A stretch of DNA of 64,000 nt from Guadua angustifolia (GCA_036346375.1 CM070508.1:11216852-11280851), one strand, 5' to 3'; positions 1 to 10,785 are shown, counted from the stretch's first letter. Notes: generated by a model not told the origin, from the sequence alone. Translations and numbers: made by a program.

Positions 1-778
1 TCTTAGCATACCTCGACCAGAAGAAGTGCTCTTGAATTGATATTGGCGATCATAAAACAAAGAGACTGATGATTCCTCATCTCTAGAGCCCTCAAACCAA
101 AGGGCAAACCCAGGAAAGCCAAGTACAGAGCTCCAATGAAAGTAAACCGAGGGAAATACCAATACCATGCAACAATCACAAAATATAATGAAGCCAAGTT
201 CATACCGACGTACAGCATAATCATATTTCCCACATCAGCTATTAACATCACTCAGCTTAGGACAACAACAGATGATCGCACAGATCTATTGACTTTACTA
301 CACTTCTCCAGCGTTGCAATACCCATTGGTTTCCATTTTCCAACAAGAGTTCACATTTTAACAACAGATATCAGGATTCAGGAAAGCCTCAAATATTCAC
401 CATGATTCCAAAGCATTCACGGGCCACGATAAATTTCCACGAGCATATCAAGTATTACAAGTAAACAACTGAAGCGACATAAAATTTTTACTTGGTTCCA
501 TTACTCCCATGAACATACCATCTATCTTGATAATTCAACATCATACATTACTAGTACTTCAACAATAAATCTTGTTATAGCGGGAAATCTATGAGATAAT
601 TCTATGGATCTTTGCAAAAGTAGGTGCATCAATCAAAACCAACACTGAACCGATAGATCTGTGGCTACAAAACGAGGAACCGGAGAATATATAGGATAAA
701 TCTAGAACAAGACCAGATCCAGACCAATTCCATACTTCTTGAGCCCAAGAAGCCAACCAGATCTTGTCGTTAGCAGCC
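1..778. other. Region downstream of the PRA1 gene, no gene recognised
   Basis: This stretch is AT-richer than the neighbouring gene and lies 3' of the PRA1 gene, so part of it may be PRA1 3' UTR. On the minus strand, 3-251 can be read as an 82-residue hydrophobic peptide with a Tyr/Phe/Trp-rich core. It has no recognisable family signature and runs to the window edge, so it could be a 3' UTR exon, the end of a neighbouring membrane-protein gene, or chance. I see no repeat or RNA gene here. Confidence 0.3.
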
Positions 779-1444
779 TCAAACACTAGATCCGGGCGCC
801 CCAAGGAAGGATAGGAGCCCCTGGGCCGCGCTGTTGCCGCTGGCGGCGTCCGCACCGTCGAGGAAGAGATCCTCCGGCATGCGGAACGCGCCGTGCGCGG
901 CAACGACGGCGCCGCCGACGAGCAGCCCAGAGATGATGAGCGACGCGACGGACGTGAAGAAGAACGCCACGAACGACGCGACGACGAGCCCCAGCAGCGT
1001 CTCGCGATCAGAGTAGGTGCGGCCGAAAAGCGCCACGGGCTGGTCGGAGGAGCGGAAGAGGTAGAGGAAGCACCAGGCGGCAAGGAGGCCCAGGAGGACG
1101 AGGAGCGAGAAGGGGTGGGCCAGGAGCGACGCCGCAAGCGAGAAGGCCACCACGGCGGCGTAGTTCACGCGGAAGTAGGCGAGGTTGCGGCGCAGGCGGG
1201 AGGTCGCGTCGGAGAGGGAGTCCGGCCGCGAGAACGCTGAGCGGTCGAGCAGCTCCGTCCACGGCCGGCGGTCGGACAGCGCGCGCCTCGCCGACTCGGA
1301 GATCCGGCTCAGGAAGAGCCGGAACGCCGGCGTGGCGATCGGAGCGTCGGAGCCACCCCCGCCGACGGCCGTGGCCGGGGACGAGCCCGCGGTCGCGGGG
1401 TTGGTGACCGGGAGGAGGGGCGGCGGTGCCGGTGCGGAGGCCAT
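779..1444 (-). CDS. PRA1 family protein (prenylated Rab acceptor 1), B-type
   Basis: Intact single-exon 221-residue ORF. PRA1 proteins are small four-helix membrane proteins of the ER, Golgi and endosomes that bind prenylated Rab GTPases and help load them on membranes. The sequence shows a Pro/Ala/Gly-rich N-terminus (residues 1-35), then the PRA1 domain: the SLSDATSRLRRNLAYFRVNY block (76-95), a hydrophobic pair at about 95-130, the family-typical DQPVALFGRTYSDRETLLG hydrophilic loop, and a second hydrophobic pair at about 149-187. Length and lack of introns fit plant PRA1B proteins. The start ATG sits in a GCC-ATGG context. GC content is very high across the coding part and drops outside it, as in many grass genes. 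It is one of only two near-complete host genes in the window. Confidence 0.93.
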   Translation of the reverse strand: MASAPAPPPLLPVTNPATAGSSPATAVGGGGSDAPIATPAFRLFLSRISESARRALSDRRPWTELLDRSAFSRPDSLSDATSRLRRNLAYFRVNYAAVVAFSLAASLLAHPFSLLVLLGLLAAWCFLYLFRSSDQPVALFGRTYSDRETLLGLVVASFVAFFFTSVASLIISGLLVGGAVVAAHGAFRMPEDLFLDGADAASGNSAAQGLLSFLGAPGSSV

Positions 1445-2187
1445 GGCGATGCTCTTGGGGGAGAATTGTACAAGAGGAGGGGAATTGGGAAAAACTTCTT
1501 GCTGTGCTGTTGCGGTGGTTGCCTGCCAGCCTCCTCCCTAGTTCCTACTACATGGTTGCTTGCTTTGTTCTGATATCTCGGTGACAGTGGGTCAGACCGA
1601 ACAGCGGGTCCACATGTCAGCGATTAACTGCTTTGATATTTTGTGCCGTTTGGTGGGCTGTAGAGAGATAGAGAGAAGAGACCCGAGTCTCTTGGGAACG
1701 CCGTTCCCTTTGCTGGTGGATCTGGTCACGTAGCTGTCCTCTTTCAGACGGGCTAACAGGACGATTTTTTTTTTACCGTTGTAGATCCTCAAATTTATTT
1801 TAAACAAGCCTCGGTCGATTTTTTTTTGGATTTGGCCTTCTAACCGCAAAAAACGCCCACATGAGATGAGACACAGGCTCAAAGAGGTGCAGCGGATTAG
1901 GAGCGCTACAGTGCCACCATACGATACGTGCCATTGTAACGTCCACACAACGGTTTTCGGGGGAAAAAAATATTGCAACAGACCAAAAACGCTGTATGCT
2001 ACAGTAAATCTCTCTTCTTTTTTTTTTTTTGCTGTGTAGAGACTAGTTATGAAAAAAAGATATTTTAATTTTATTAGATTTTATAAATATATTATAATAG
2101 AAAAATTGCACTGTGATCGGTTACGAAAAAATAATTATTTGGTAGTTAAAAAAATCGCACGTTGTACCACAAATATTTTAAGAACAT
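1445..2187. other. PRA1 upstream region and AT-rich flank
   Basis: About 150 bases upstream of the PRA1 start look like 5' UTR and proximal promoter (C/T-rich on the minus strand), but no clear TATA box is visible. Further out the sequence becomes AT-rich with T and A homopolymers. The segment 2045-2187 is a diverged direct copy of 7427-7610 on the other side of MULE-A. No gene is supported. Confidence 0.4.
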
Positions 2188-2197
2188 ATATTCTAGG
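2188..2197. repeat. Left target-site duplication of MULE-A
   Basis: The 10 bases ATATTCTAGG are repeated exactly at 7401-7410, immediately outside the matching terminal inverted repeats. MULEs normally make 9-bp duplications, with 10-11 bp also seen. Confidence 0.9.
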
Positions 2198-2375
2198 GGG
2201 AAAATTGATATAATGCCACTGCCAAGAGTGGTGCGAGCCAAAATGCCTCTCGACGTTGCCTTTGTTAAATGCCACTCTCCTCGTGCCCTCCTCGCCAAAA
2301 TGCCATTTAGATTTTGGAAATGAATTCCGACTGAGGCGATCCTAGCCACGAAATGACCGTCCCGCCTCGACCCAA
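2198..2375 (+). repeat. MULE-A left terminal inverted repeat
   Basis: It matches the reverse complement of 7225-7400 over its length, including the blocks CCACTGCCAAGAGTGGTGCG, CTCGACGTTGCCTTTGTTAA and CTCGCCAAAATGCCATTT, with a few one-base gaps. Confidence 0.9.
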
Positions 2376-2520
2376 ACCAAGAAAAGGCTCAAGACCGAGT
2401 GCACGGCGAGTAATACAAGAATCGAGCAACTAGAGGAACCTAGTTAGCCCGATCCTCCGTGGTCCGACGACTTGGGAGGAGGCGACCCACTGCGACGATC
2501 AAAGATTTGGCGACCGAACA

Positions 2521-5397
2521 ATGGCGCGCACGGATGTTGCCGAGGAAAGGTGAGAATCCTCTCTTCGCATACCATTCTCGAGGCGATTCTAGGGTTTGAT
2601 ATGTGTGCCGTGTTCTTTGTTTTGTGTGAACCCTTAGTCTAGGAATGGCGGTGCTCGCGTGATTGCATTTGTGGTCGGCGGGATGAACCCAGTGGGAAAG
2701 GACGCGTTGGGGTAAAAAATTTTTTCTTCACAATTCTTGATGAACCGAAGTGAAGTAAAGCGGTAGTGTACCCTAAGCGAAGTTTATTTTTTTGCTTGTG
2801 TTCATCAAATCAATGGTTGGTAGACTAGTTGAATGGGTGGAAAGTCAAGAGATTGGTCTCTACCATGCATCCGCGCCATGATGATGTGGGCGCCAGAGAT
2901 GGTTGTAGAGTTGGAATTGATCGATAATATTAGGATTGTTGAGTCACGGGATGAGGAAGGTAGGATTGAGCAGATGAGTGAGGATCAAATGTACGTGCTT
3001 ACGGGTTTAAGGGAGGAGGATGCAACGAGAGCAAATGAGGAGAGGGCAAGTGCAGGGTACCTCAGATACAAATGAGGAGAGGGCCGCTATGGATGATGAT
3101 GATGTGGAGGTCTTTGCCTAGATGTTGATGATGCGGATCTGATGAAATTTGTATTCATTATGACAAGGATCATCCATCTATCTGACTAGGCACCTGTGCC
3201 GTCAATGAAAGAATTCAGAGCTTCTTTGTGAGGCAATTTGCAATCAACGAAGAGTTTGATCTGGGGATCGAGAAGACCGATAAGACAAGATATAGGGGTT
3301 ATTGCAAAGCTGAAGGTTGTCCTTGGAGGATAGTTGGGCACAGGCGAAGTGATATGAGAACCATAATGGTATTTGCTTAAAATATTTCTTTCGTTTGAAT
3401 TAAATGCTTTTACTAATGTTTGTTTATCTTCTTTTTTTTATCCAGGTGACCGTGTTGGTGGAGGAGCACACGTGTACATCTAGCAGCCGTGTTGGAGGTA
3501 CAACTGCAACCCGAGCATGGGTTGCCGAGAGGGCTTTGCCTATTCTGCGAGGTAACCCTAATCTTGGTGCCAAGGACTTGCAGAAAAAACTCGGGGCGAT
3601 TACCACGTTACGTTGCTTATGATTGTGTGGAAGGGCTTCAGAGAGCTCTAAAAGATATGTATGGTAGTTGGGAAGAAAGCTTCCAGTTATTGTACAGGTG
3701 GAAGGCAGAGGTGTTAAGGAGATCCCCTGGTAGTGTTGTAGAAATAGACACAAGATGTGTAGATGAAACTTTTTACTTCCATAGGTTTTTCTGTGCACTT
3801 AAGCCATGCACTGATGGGTTTGTTAGTGGGTGTAGGCCTTATCTCGGCATTGACAAAGACTGACCCTAAATGGTAGGTGGAGCGGGCATTTGGCGGTTAC
3901 TCTGACCTTAGATGGCTATAACTGGATGTACCCAGTGGCGTTTGGTTTTATTGACTGTGAAAATGAAGATAACTGGCATTGGTTCATGAGTCAGGTACAT
4001 AGGGCAGTAGGAGATCTCTCTTTGCTAGCCATATGTACAGATGCATGTAAAGGTCTAGAAAATGCAGTTAGTAGAGTTTTCCCTCGTGCAGAAAAGAGAG
4101 AGTGCTTTAGGCATCTCATGCAAAATTTCCTCAAAAAATTTCAAGGGGGTACCTTCACTGAATTGTACCCTGCAGCAAGGGCCTATAGGGTTGACTTGCA
4201 TGAGAAGCACATGGCGTCAATTTTTGAGAAATGCCCTAGGGCTTTGGACTACTTGAGTAGGTACCATTCGTTGAAGTGGATGAGGAGTATGTTTCATCCA
4301 GATGTGAAATGCGATTACATAAATAATAATTTAGCGAGTGTTTCAACAATTGGATTAGAGACATCAAAGATCTACTGTTGTTGACCTAGCGCAGACAAAA
4401 TAAGGGAGAGGATCATGGTGCTATGGGAAAAAGGAAGAGAATTGGGAGAGATTGGATGGTGCGATCATGCTCGGTCTTGCTTCAAATCAAGGCAAGGACT
4501 AGAGGTCTTGGGCACTTGAGAGTTATCAAAGGCGATAGGGTATGTGCGGAGGTTTGGGACAATACATCCGTGAAAGGCATGTGGTTAAGGAGCAATCCCA
4601 TGAATGCACTTGTTTTGAATGGCAACACACGGGCAAACCATGTGATCATGCTCTGGCTAGTGTCATTACACATAGGACATTTGATATGGCAGATTATGTA
4701 AATGAATACTATTCGGTTGCCAGATTTAGGGATGCCTATTCAGGAAGAATTGAGCCTATGCCTGACAAAGCACAGTGTACAGAGTTGACTTGTCAGTATG
4801 AGGTGGCACCTTTGGGCAAGAGGCCGGTTGGTAGGCAAAGGAAATTGAGGATAAAAGGTTTCATGGAAGGTGGGAGTAGCTCTGCTCAAGGCGAGTAAGT
4901 AGTAGTAAAAAATGGTCGAGGCCCTATCAAGTGCAAGAGATGTGGGAGGTTGGTCATCGACAATCAAGCTACAAATGTCCATTTAATGGCACTAAAAAAG
5001 GTGAGTTATGTGGGGATCCCAAGTTATGTGTACTACATGTAATATGATACTACATGTTCAAATTACATTGCTACTTTATACAGAGGAAGAGGAAGTCGAG
5101 TAGAAATTTTACAAAGATCTGCGAGGATGAAAATGTGCGAGCCAGGACCTACGGTGGTCACGGGAGGTTTGACATGAATATAATCTTTTGGATGCATTTA
5201 CGGTTTTTCCATTTCCATCAATTTAATCTTTTGGATGCATTTGCGACATGCAAAGAAGGACCCTCATCGAGCAAGTTAACTCCCACTCCTCGGAAGAAGT
5301 CAACTCCTCGGAAGAAGAAGCCAACCCCTCGAAGAAGTCAACTCCTCCTCGGAAGAAGAAGTTAACTCCTAAGAAGAATAAGAAGAAGTCATCTTGA
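2521..5397 (+). pseudogene. MULE-A transposase (mudrA-like), broken
   Basis: This is a decayed Mutator transposase. A plausible first exon is the short ATG segment 2521-2549, ending at a GTGAG donor. The MuDR DNA-binding part is readable at about 3206-3368 (FVRQF, TRYRGYCKAEGCPWRI), followed by an intron at about 3369-3445 and then VTVLVEEHTCTSSSR. The catalytic region is split. One frame ends at GCRPYLGIDKD (about 3863), and the reading resumes in another frame at 3890 with LTLDGYNWMYPVAFGFIDCE and a C-x2-H-like CFRHLMQNF. A SWIM zinc finger (CTCFEWQHTGKPCDH) lies at about 4600-4650. A CCHC-type knuckle follows at about 4930, out of frame by one base. The C-terminus is a Lys/Pro-rich tail of repeated TPRKK units ending near 5397. 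The stop near 4382 and the frame breaks at about 3860 and 4950 make it a pseudogene. Confidence 0.87.
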
Positions 5398-6538
5398 AGT
5401 CGGCGGTGTCTTTGATGTGTTTTGTAATGAACAATGAAATTCGGTTTGAAGTTGCGATCAACTTCATGTTTGTAAGGTTTTAATCTTTTGGATGCATTTC
5501 GGTTTGGACGATGTCAGTTGCATTTCGGATGTTGTTTCTCGATGCTTGGAAGTTGTTTACGGTTTCGGTTTGTGGATGTTGTTTCTCGATGCTTGGACGA
5601 TGTCGATTGCATTTACGGTTTCTGGATGTGCATTGTTTCTCAGTGCTTGGAAGTTGGATGCATTTCTGGATTCCCTTACTACTGCAAAACATATTCAACA
5701 AGAGTATGACAGAGCCAGATGGAGTTGTGATTGTAATGTGGCCAAATTCTGGGTATGACAAGAGTACTACTACAAAACATATTCAACAAGAGTACTTGGA
5801 TGCTTGGATTGTGGGAAAAATTCTGGGATGTTGTGATTGTAATGTGGCCAAATGCCTCTGTTTCATTCTGACAGATATTGTTTGCATATGTTAATGGGCA
5901 TTGTTTCCTGTATGCTGCATTGTTTCCTGTATGGCCTTCTATTACTGCTATTGTTTCCTGTATGGGCATTGTTTCCAAATGCCTCTATGAACATATGCAA
6001 ACAATTTTCCCCTCTATTTCATTCTCACAGATATTGTTAGCACTTGTTTTCTTCAGTCTCATCAGGTAAACAATTTATACACCTGAAGCATCATGAGTCC
6101 ATCAGTCTCAACTTTGAACATATCTGCATGCATGGAACACAAACTTCATCTGGAGCAGAAACAACAAAATTCACAACACACCGATTTTCTAAAGCAATCA
6201 CCCGATCTCATGTGGAACTTCATCTGGAACTTATCTCAACATATCTCAAGCAATCAGTCTAGTCTCAACTTCATCTGGAACAGAAACAACAAACTGATTT
6301 TCTGGATTCACAACACACTTCATCTGGAACAGAAACCACAAACTTCATATGGATTCACAATTCCTTATCATTTCATTTCCACAACAAACTTCATGTAAAT
6401 TAACAATTCTCTCCACTACATCATTTCACAAAACACGTAATAAGAGAGAATCATCAACGCATCATTTCACAATTACATAACACATAATAATTGTAGCATA
6501 CATTACAAAACACAGAATCAGGGAGAAGCATCACTACA
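5398..6538. repeat. MULE-A internal spacer with short duplications
   Basis: This is the non-coding space between the two convergent genes. It is full of local duplications. TTTTGGATGCATTT appears near 5190, 5230 and 5487. TTGTTTCTCGATGCTTGG recurs between 5530 and 5600. A block starting ACTGCAAAACATATTCAACA at about 5681 recurs about 89 bases later. GCATTGTTTCCTGTATG occurs several times at 5895-5970. CTTCATCTGGAAC occurs repeatedly at 6145-6330. It probably supplies the 3' ends of both genes. No gene is supported. Confidence 0.6.
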
Positions 6539-7196
6539 TCATTTCACAATTACATATACAACCAATATCGTTAGCATTGCAGCTATCACTATGTTGCAAA
6601 CAATCGAGGATCGCCCATCTTCACCGACTTTGACACCTCCAATTTGATACGTAGCATTGGCCTTCCCTTTTTCACCTCCAATTTTATCCCCACATTTACC
6701 AGAGAGTGAAGTGACAAATTCTTCATATTCCTCACGCCACATGTAGAATACACACCTCCCAGGATTCTGAAAAAAATTCACAATAAGATAATTTAGCTTA
6801 TGTACAGTCACATGAACCCTAGACATGAATGAACCCAAAGCAAATTTTCCAAACCAAAAGATACAACTCATATACATCTTGCTCGTTGCGCCGACACTTG
6901 AAGAAGGTCCTCCCCGGGTTCTTATTTGACCTCGACACAAGCTCCAGAATCCGGTCACCGCACCTAGGGCATTCCACGAGGGGCAGCCCACTCGGACCGG
7001 ATTCATGCTTTGGGAAAGGGCGCACACCTGAATGAAGGGAGTAGCTCCTCTGCGACATCCTGTGGCCACCGCTTGTCCCTCGTCGCCGTCGCCGGGGAAG
7101 GAGGCAGGTGAAGGTTTGGTTCGGGAGGCACAATCGCCAGGGAAGGTTTCGTTCGGGAGGGAGGACTACTGCTGCGAGCTGGCCTGGTGGAACCAA
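6539..7196 (-). CDS. GRF-type zinc-finger protein with C-terminal membrane segment, carried by MULE-A
   Basis: This two-exon gene appears intact. Exon 1 is 7196-6876, ending before a GT donor. Exon 2 is 6766-6539, following a T-rich tract and CAG acceptor. Spliced, it reads as up to 182 residues, or 136 if translation starts at the internal Met codon at 7058, which has a better context. The GRF zinc finger spans the splice site: CPRCGD, then NPGRTFFKC, then GRCVFYMWREEYEEF, giving the family pattern C-x2-C, GRxFxxC and CxFxxW. The last 20 or so residues (IVCNIVIAAMLTILVVYVIV) form a hydrophobic tail anchor. GRF fingers of APE2, NEIL3 and topoisomerase III bind single-stranded DNA, which is established for those proteins. 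A role here in transposition or host interaction is inference. The gene ends inside the element, with its 5' end next to the right inverted repeat. Confidence 0.8.
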
Positions 7197-7224
7197 CGAA
7201 GAAGAGCTAGTCTGGTCGGGGGCA

Positions 7225-7400
7225 GGACGGTCATTTCCCGTGGCTAGGACTGCCCCCAGGTGCGGAATTCATTTCCGAAAATCGGAAATGGCATTTTGGC
7301 GAGGAGGGGCACGAGGAGAGTGGCATTTTAACAAAGGCAACGTCGAGAGTGGCATTTTGGCTCGCACCACTCTTGGCAGTGGCATTATATCAATTTTCCC
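7225..7400 (-). repeat. MULE-A right terminal inverted repeat
   Basis: Reverse complement of 2198-2375. It ends ATATCAATTTTCCC directly before the right target duplication at 7401-7410. It lies just upstream of the GRF gene and may carry its promoter, as Mutator inverted repeats do. Confidence 0.9.
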
Positions 7401-7410
7401 ATATTCTAGG
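7401..7410. repeat. Right target-site duplication of MULE-A
   Basis: Exact second copy of ATATTCTAGG (see 2188-2197). Confidence 0.9.
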
Positions 7411-8052
7411 AGGGGCATAATATAATACAATATATTTGAGGAGACTAGTTCTAAAAAAATATATTATAATTTTATTAGGTTTTATAAATATATTATAATA
7501 AAAAACCGCACGGCGGCTAGTTCTGAAAAAATAATTCAGCGGTAGTTTTGAAAAAAACGCACGACGGCTAGTTCTAAAATCGCACATCCTACTACATATA
7601 TTTTGAGAACTCATATCAATTTAATGTATCAATCCACGAGGAGTCATCCGAACCATCCTATATCTCGATCGGAGAGTCCACATCTACAGAGATTGCTAAA
7701 TCTATGTAGATACTGCACCTAATCTTCACCCCAAAATTTGGGTTCCCAAAGTTTGGTAACACATTAGTAATAGACCAAATAGAAACGATAAGATTCTATT
7801 TACTTTGTATCCTTAGTTAATTTTGTTGCTAAACTTTTGGCTAAAACATAGATCAATAATTTTTTGATAAAATTTTGATAGTGCTAAAAATTAGTACATA
7901 CTAGATGCACAACAGGCCCGCGTGTTACTGCGGATGGAAGGAATTGCCAACACAAGTAGAGATTCTAACAGAGAAAGGAAATCTTTTCAGGAACTGCTCT
8001 AGGGAAAAAGGAAATAAAATTGTCATAATTTTTTAAAAAATCATAAAAACTT
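7411..8052. other. AT-rich non-coding flank
   Basis: The part 7427-7610 repeats 2045-2187 in direct orientation (GACTAGTT, then TTTTATAAATATATTATAAT, then GCAC blocks), so MULE-A landed between two copies of an older repeat. Within it GGCTAGTTCT and CGCACG recur every 30-50 bases. The rest shows no gene or clear element. Confidence 0.5.
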
Positions 8053-8560
8053 GATCATGATTTGGTTTTTCTATGGTAGCTCAGACATGCTCTCAAAACC
8101 CTTCTCACAAATTTTAAAGTATTTACAAATTTTGTAGTTTAACTAAATCAGTGAAGCTGCTTTAAGTGCATTAGTAGTACCATCTGAATTTTTTAAAACT
8201 GCAAAAGTCCGATCATGATCTAGAATTTCTACGAGAGTGTCGGCATGCTCCCAGTACCCTCCTAAAAAATCTTGAAGAATCTACAAATTCAGTAGTTCAA
8301 TTAAATCAGCGAAGTTAATTTAAATGTGGTAGTAGCATGGTCAATTTTTTTTTAAAAAATTGCACGAGTCTAATCATGATCCAACTTTTTTATGGTAGAT
8401 TAGGTATGCTCCGAGGACCCTTTCAAAAAAGTTTCAAACATTTACAATATGGTTTAATAGTCTAATCAAATCAGTTGCTGTAAGTGTAGTAGTAGCATTG
8501 TCATATATTTTTTTTAAATTACACGAGTCTTATCACAATCTAGATTTTTTATGGTCTATA
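8053..8560. repeat. Tandem repeat, about 160-bp unit, a little over 3 copies
   Basis: The landmark GATCATGAT(T/C) followed by TTTTTATGGTAG occurs at about 8053, 8211, 8372 and (as ATCACAATC) 8532. This gives periods of 158, 161 and 160. Each unit also carries TAGT..AA(T/C)TAAATCAG and a GTAGTAGCAT-like block. The copies are diverged. It is non-coding and resembles a small satellite or an element's internal repeats. Confidence 0.75.
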
Positions 8561-8961
8561 GGTAAACTCACACGCGGTGGGCCAGCGGCAACGTGCCATA
8601 GCTGCTCACGATTAGTAGTACTAGAAATATTTTCACGGTATGATACGACGTGTGCATTTTATTCGCAGAAATAATTCTGTTTTTTTGTAGTGGTGTTTTT
8701 TTTTAAAAAAACTATCGAGAAAATGCGTGAAATGATTGAAAGTATACAAGCGCAATCACGCTCCATTTTTGCATTTATCTGGGATCCTCTCATGGAGGAT
8801 CTGCGAATGCGCTAAACCGAAATGTCATTTTTGTGAAAAATAGTTAGAATGATCCAAACGTAATTATGATCTTTTTTTGGTATTTATTTAAGATTTTTTC
8901 ATGAAAGATTCATGTTTTTTAACAAAAAATTTTTTTCGTAAAAAACCGTGGGAATGATCTA
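8561..8961. other. AT-rich intergenic sequence
   Basis: No coding potential and no boundaries of a mobile element were recognised. A short inverted pair GGATCCTCTCATGGAGGATC lies near 8781-8800. This is the pre-existing sequence into which the mariner element inserted. Confidence 0.3.
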
Positions 8962-8963
8962 TA

Positions 8964-8993
8964 CTCCCTCCGTCCCTCAAAGGAAGTCGTTTT
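8964..8993 (+). repeat. Mariner left terminal inverted repeat
   Basis: It is 30 of 30 bases identical to the reverse complement of 13979-14008. Confidence 0.93.
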
Positions 8994-9224
8994 ACGCTTC
9001 AATTTTTGTCCCTGGAAGCAAGTCGTTTTAGGCTCTTGGGTCCCACACGGCGAGTAACGGGAGGAGGCAGCACGCGGTAATAAATGGCAGCTTCTCGAAC
9101 CGCACGGACTAAAATATCTCGCCTCGTTCCGTTTCTCCCCAAAGGCCACAGGAAAAATCCCCTCGTCCCCGTCCAAATCGCCTCGTCTCGTCCCCGTCCA
9201 AATCCCCAATTCCTCGCTGCGAAG

Positions 9225-9602
9225 ATGAGCGAGGAGGACCGTGAACTTGCGCGCATCGTCGCAGCGCTTCGACGCACCGGCGAGAGGAAGAAGAAGCGCG
9301 ACATCGAGGGGTGCGGCGGCGATGTGATGGCAGAGAGCTCCGACGATGGGATCCGGAAGAGCGGCCGCCGAAAACGCCGGGCGTCGCCGATCCAGATCCT
9401 TCGCAGGCCACCTGCCAGGAGGTGGAGGCAGCGCGGGGCGGTCATCGCGACTGATGACGAAGACGAAGGGGGAGCGGAGGTGGCGGCTGCTGGCCTGGAG
9501 GTGGAGGTAATCGGCGTGGAGGTGGCGCCCACCGTCGTGGAGGTGGAGGCGTCCGGCGATAAGAAGGCAAGCTCGCCAGCGATGGGAGCGACAGCGATGT
9601 GA
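9225..9602 (+). CDS. Unidentified basic/acidic ORF inside the mariner element
   Basis: GC-rich ORF of 125 residues starting MSEEDRELARIVAAL, in a good start context (GCGAAGATGAG), facing the transposase gene. It has a Lys/Arg-rich stretch (RRTGERKKKRD, RKSGRRKRRA) that could be a nuclear signal, followed by an acidic ATDDEDEGG segment and Val/Glu-rich repeats. An upstream in-frame Met at 9084 exists, but the sequence before 9225 looks like UTR. The 3' half lies in a roughly 275-bp tandem duplication, and an intron could continue it. I recognise no domain. It could be an accessory gene of the element, a captured host exon, or GC-driven chance coding. Confidence 0.4.
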   Translation: MSEEDRELARIVAALRRTGERKKKRDIEGCGGDVMAESSDDGIRKSGRRKRRASPIQILRRPPARRWRQRGAVIATDDEDEGGAEVAAAGLEVEVIGVEVAPTVVEVEASGDKKASSPAMGATAM

Positions 9603-9840
9603 TGGATAAGGGCGGCGTCGATTGGATCCAGAAGAGGGGCCCCGGGAAACGCCGGGCGCCGCCGATCCAGATCCTGCGTAGGTGACCTGCCAGGAGGTGG
9701 AGGCAGCGGGGGGCGGTCATCGCGACTGATGACGAAGAAGAAGGGGGAGTGGAGGTGGTGGCTGCCGGCTTGGAGGTGACTGGCATGGAGTTGGCGCCCA
9801 ACGTCGTGGATGTGGAGGTGTCCGGCGAGAAGAAGGACAC
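9300..9840. repeat. Tandem duplication, about 275-bp unit
   Basis: The block with CGCCGGGCG, CCGATCCAGATCCT and CTGCCAGGAGGTGGAGGCAG followed by TCATCGCGACTGATGACGAA appears at about 9376-9470 and again at about 9649-9745, continuing to GTCCGGCGA near 9550 and 9820. The copies differ by a few substitutions. The second copy has an in-frame stop relative to the first. Confidence 0.8.
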
Positions 9841-10785
9841 ATGAAAATAACATGACCAGCCGTCGTCTGTTTGTTTGGTTTGTGTCGTCTATGGTAGATC
9901 TGTTAATGACAACTGACAAGATAAACTGAGAGCTCTGTTGGCTGGTAGATGTACAATCTGCATAATATATCGAACCCACTTGTTGAATTCGTGCATAGCT
10001 AGTGTAGTTATCAGCCTATTGGCCTTTATCTTGTTTATCTTATAGAATTCAGAAAAGCGTGCATTTGTTTAAAATTAACATTGACACTACTGGAACCATT
10101 ATCATCAGTTAGTCATCATGTTATCTTTCCTTTTTGTACTACTGGAACCATTATCATTAACACTCCTGTTCCTTAAAATTATGTTCAACATTTCTGATCC
10201 TGCTTGTCATGCAACATTTCTGATCCTGCTTATCTTTCCTTTTGTCATGCACATTTTGTCCTTAAAATTATGTTTAACCATCGTGCTGGAAACGGTGAAG
10301 CATGGACCAATTCAAGCAGACCATACTTTTTTGCAGTCCATTTTTAGGAAAATGTGATTGATATATATCAGATGATGCATTTGACCACTTATTGCTATCC
10401 TCAGCAAGTTGGTATGTTTAAGTAATCCAATTAGTCCATCCTGTCCTTGCATTTCAGATAACAGGTCCATTAGTTTGTTATGCATTGTTGTGCATTGTTG
10501 CTATGCTTATACTGTTGTATGGCATGCAGTTGTGGCTTGCACTGGAATCGTTTGGTCACGCTACAGCATGGTTATCACACCAGTAAGGCCTCTTTACTTG
10601 TCTATATGCACTATCCTTTATCATTATTATGCCTTCGTGTGATGTGGATTACAATGATTATTAGCGAATTTAGAGTTGGACGGCTAAGTACTATTAGCAA
10701 CCCGTTAATTGCAATATGAGAGCATTTCTCCATCCACTTTTCATTCCAATGATTTCATTAGTTCAAATACAACGGGTAGAAAGGC
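9841..10785. other. Non-coding interior of the mariner element
   Basis: This is AT-rich and includes a small local duplication at 10085-10275 (CTACTGGAACCATTATCAT and AACATTTCTGATCCTGCTT each occur twice). It may hold 3' UTRs of the two opposed genes. No gene is supported. Confidence 0.4.

Larger units (their letters stand above)
2198..7400. mobile_element. MULE-A, Mutator-like DNA transposon with two convergent genes
   Basis: This is a 5.2-kb element bounded by terminal inverted repeats of about 180 bp (2198-2375 and 7225-7400) that both begin GGGAAAATTGATATAATGCC, and by an exact 10-bp target duplication. Relative to the right repeat, the left one has several single-base deletions. Inside are a mudrA-type transposase remnant on the plus strand (2521-5397) and a GRF zinc-finger gene on the minus strand (6539-7196). 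They converge on a repeat-rich spacer. The layout recalls maize MuDR, which has two convergent genes, but the second gene here is a GRF protein with no visible similarity to mudrB. The transposase has lost its frame, so the copy is not autonomous as read. Confidence 0.93.

Noticed and set aside
3..251. Membrane-protein gene at the left edge
   Set aside because: The frame is hydrophobic but short, has no family match I can recognise and may be PRA1 3' sequence. It is left as an unassigned region.
8999..9979. 326-codon minus-strand open frame
   Set aside because: It is the antisense of the GC-rich duplicated block in the mariner and includes the terminal repeat itself. It is Pro/Ser/Arg-rich with repeated units and shows no domain.
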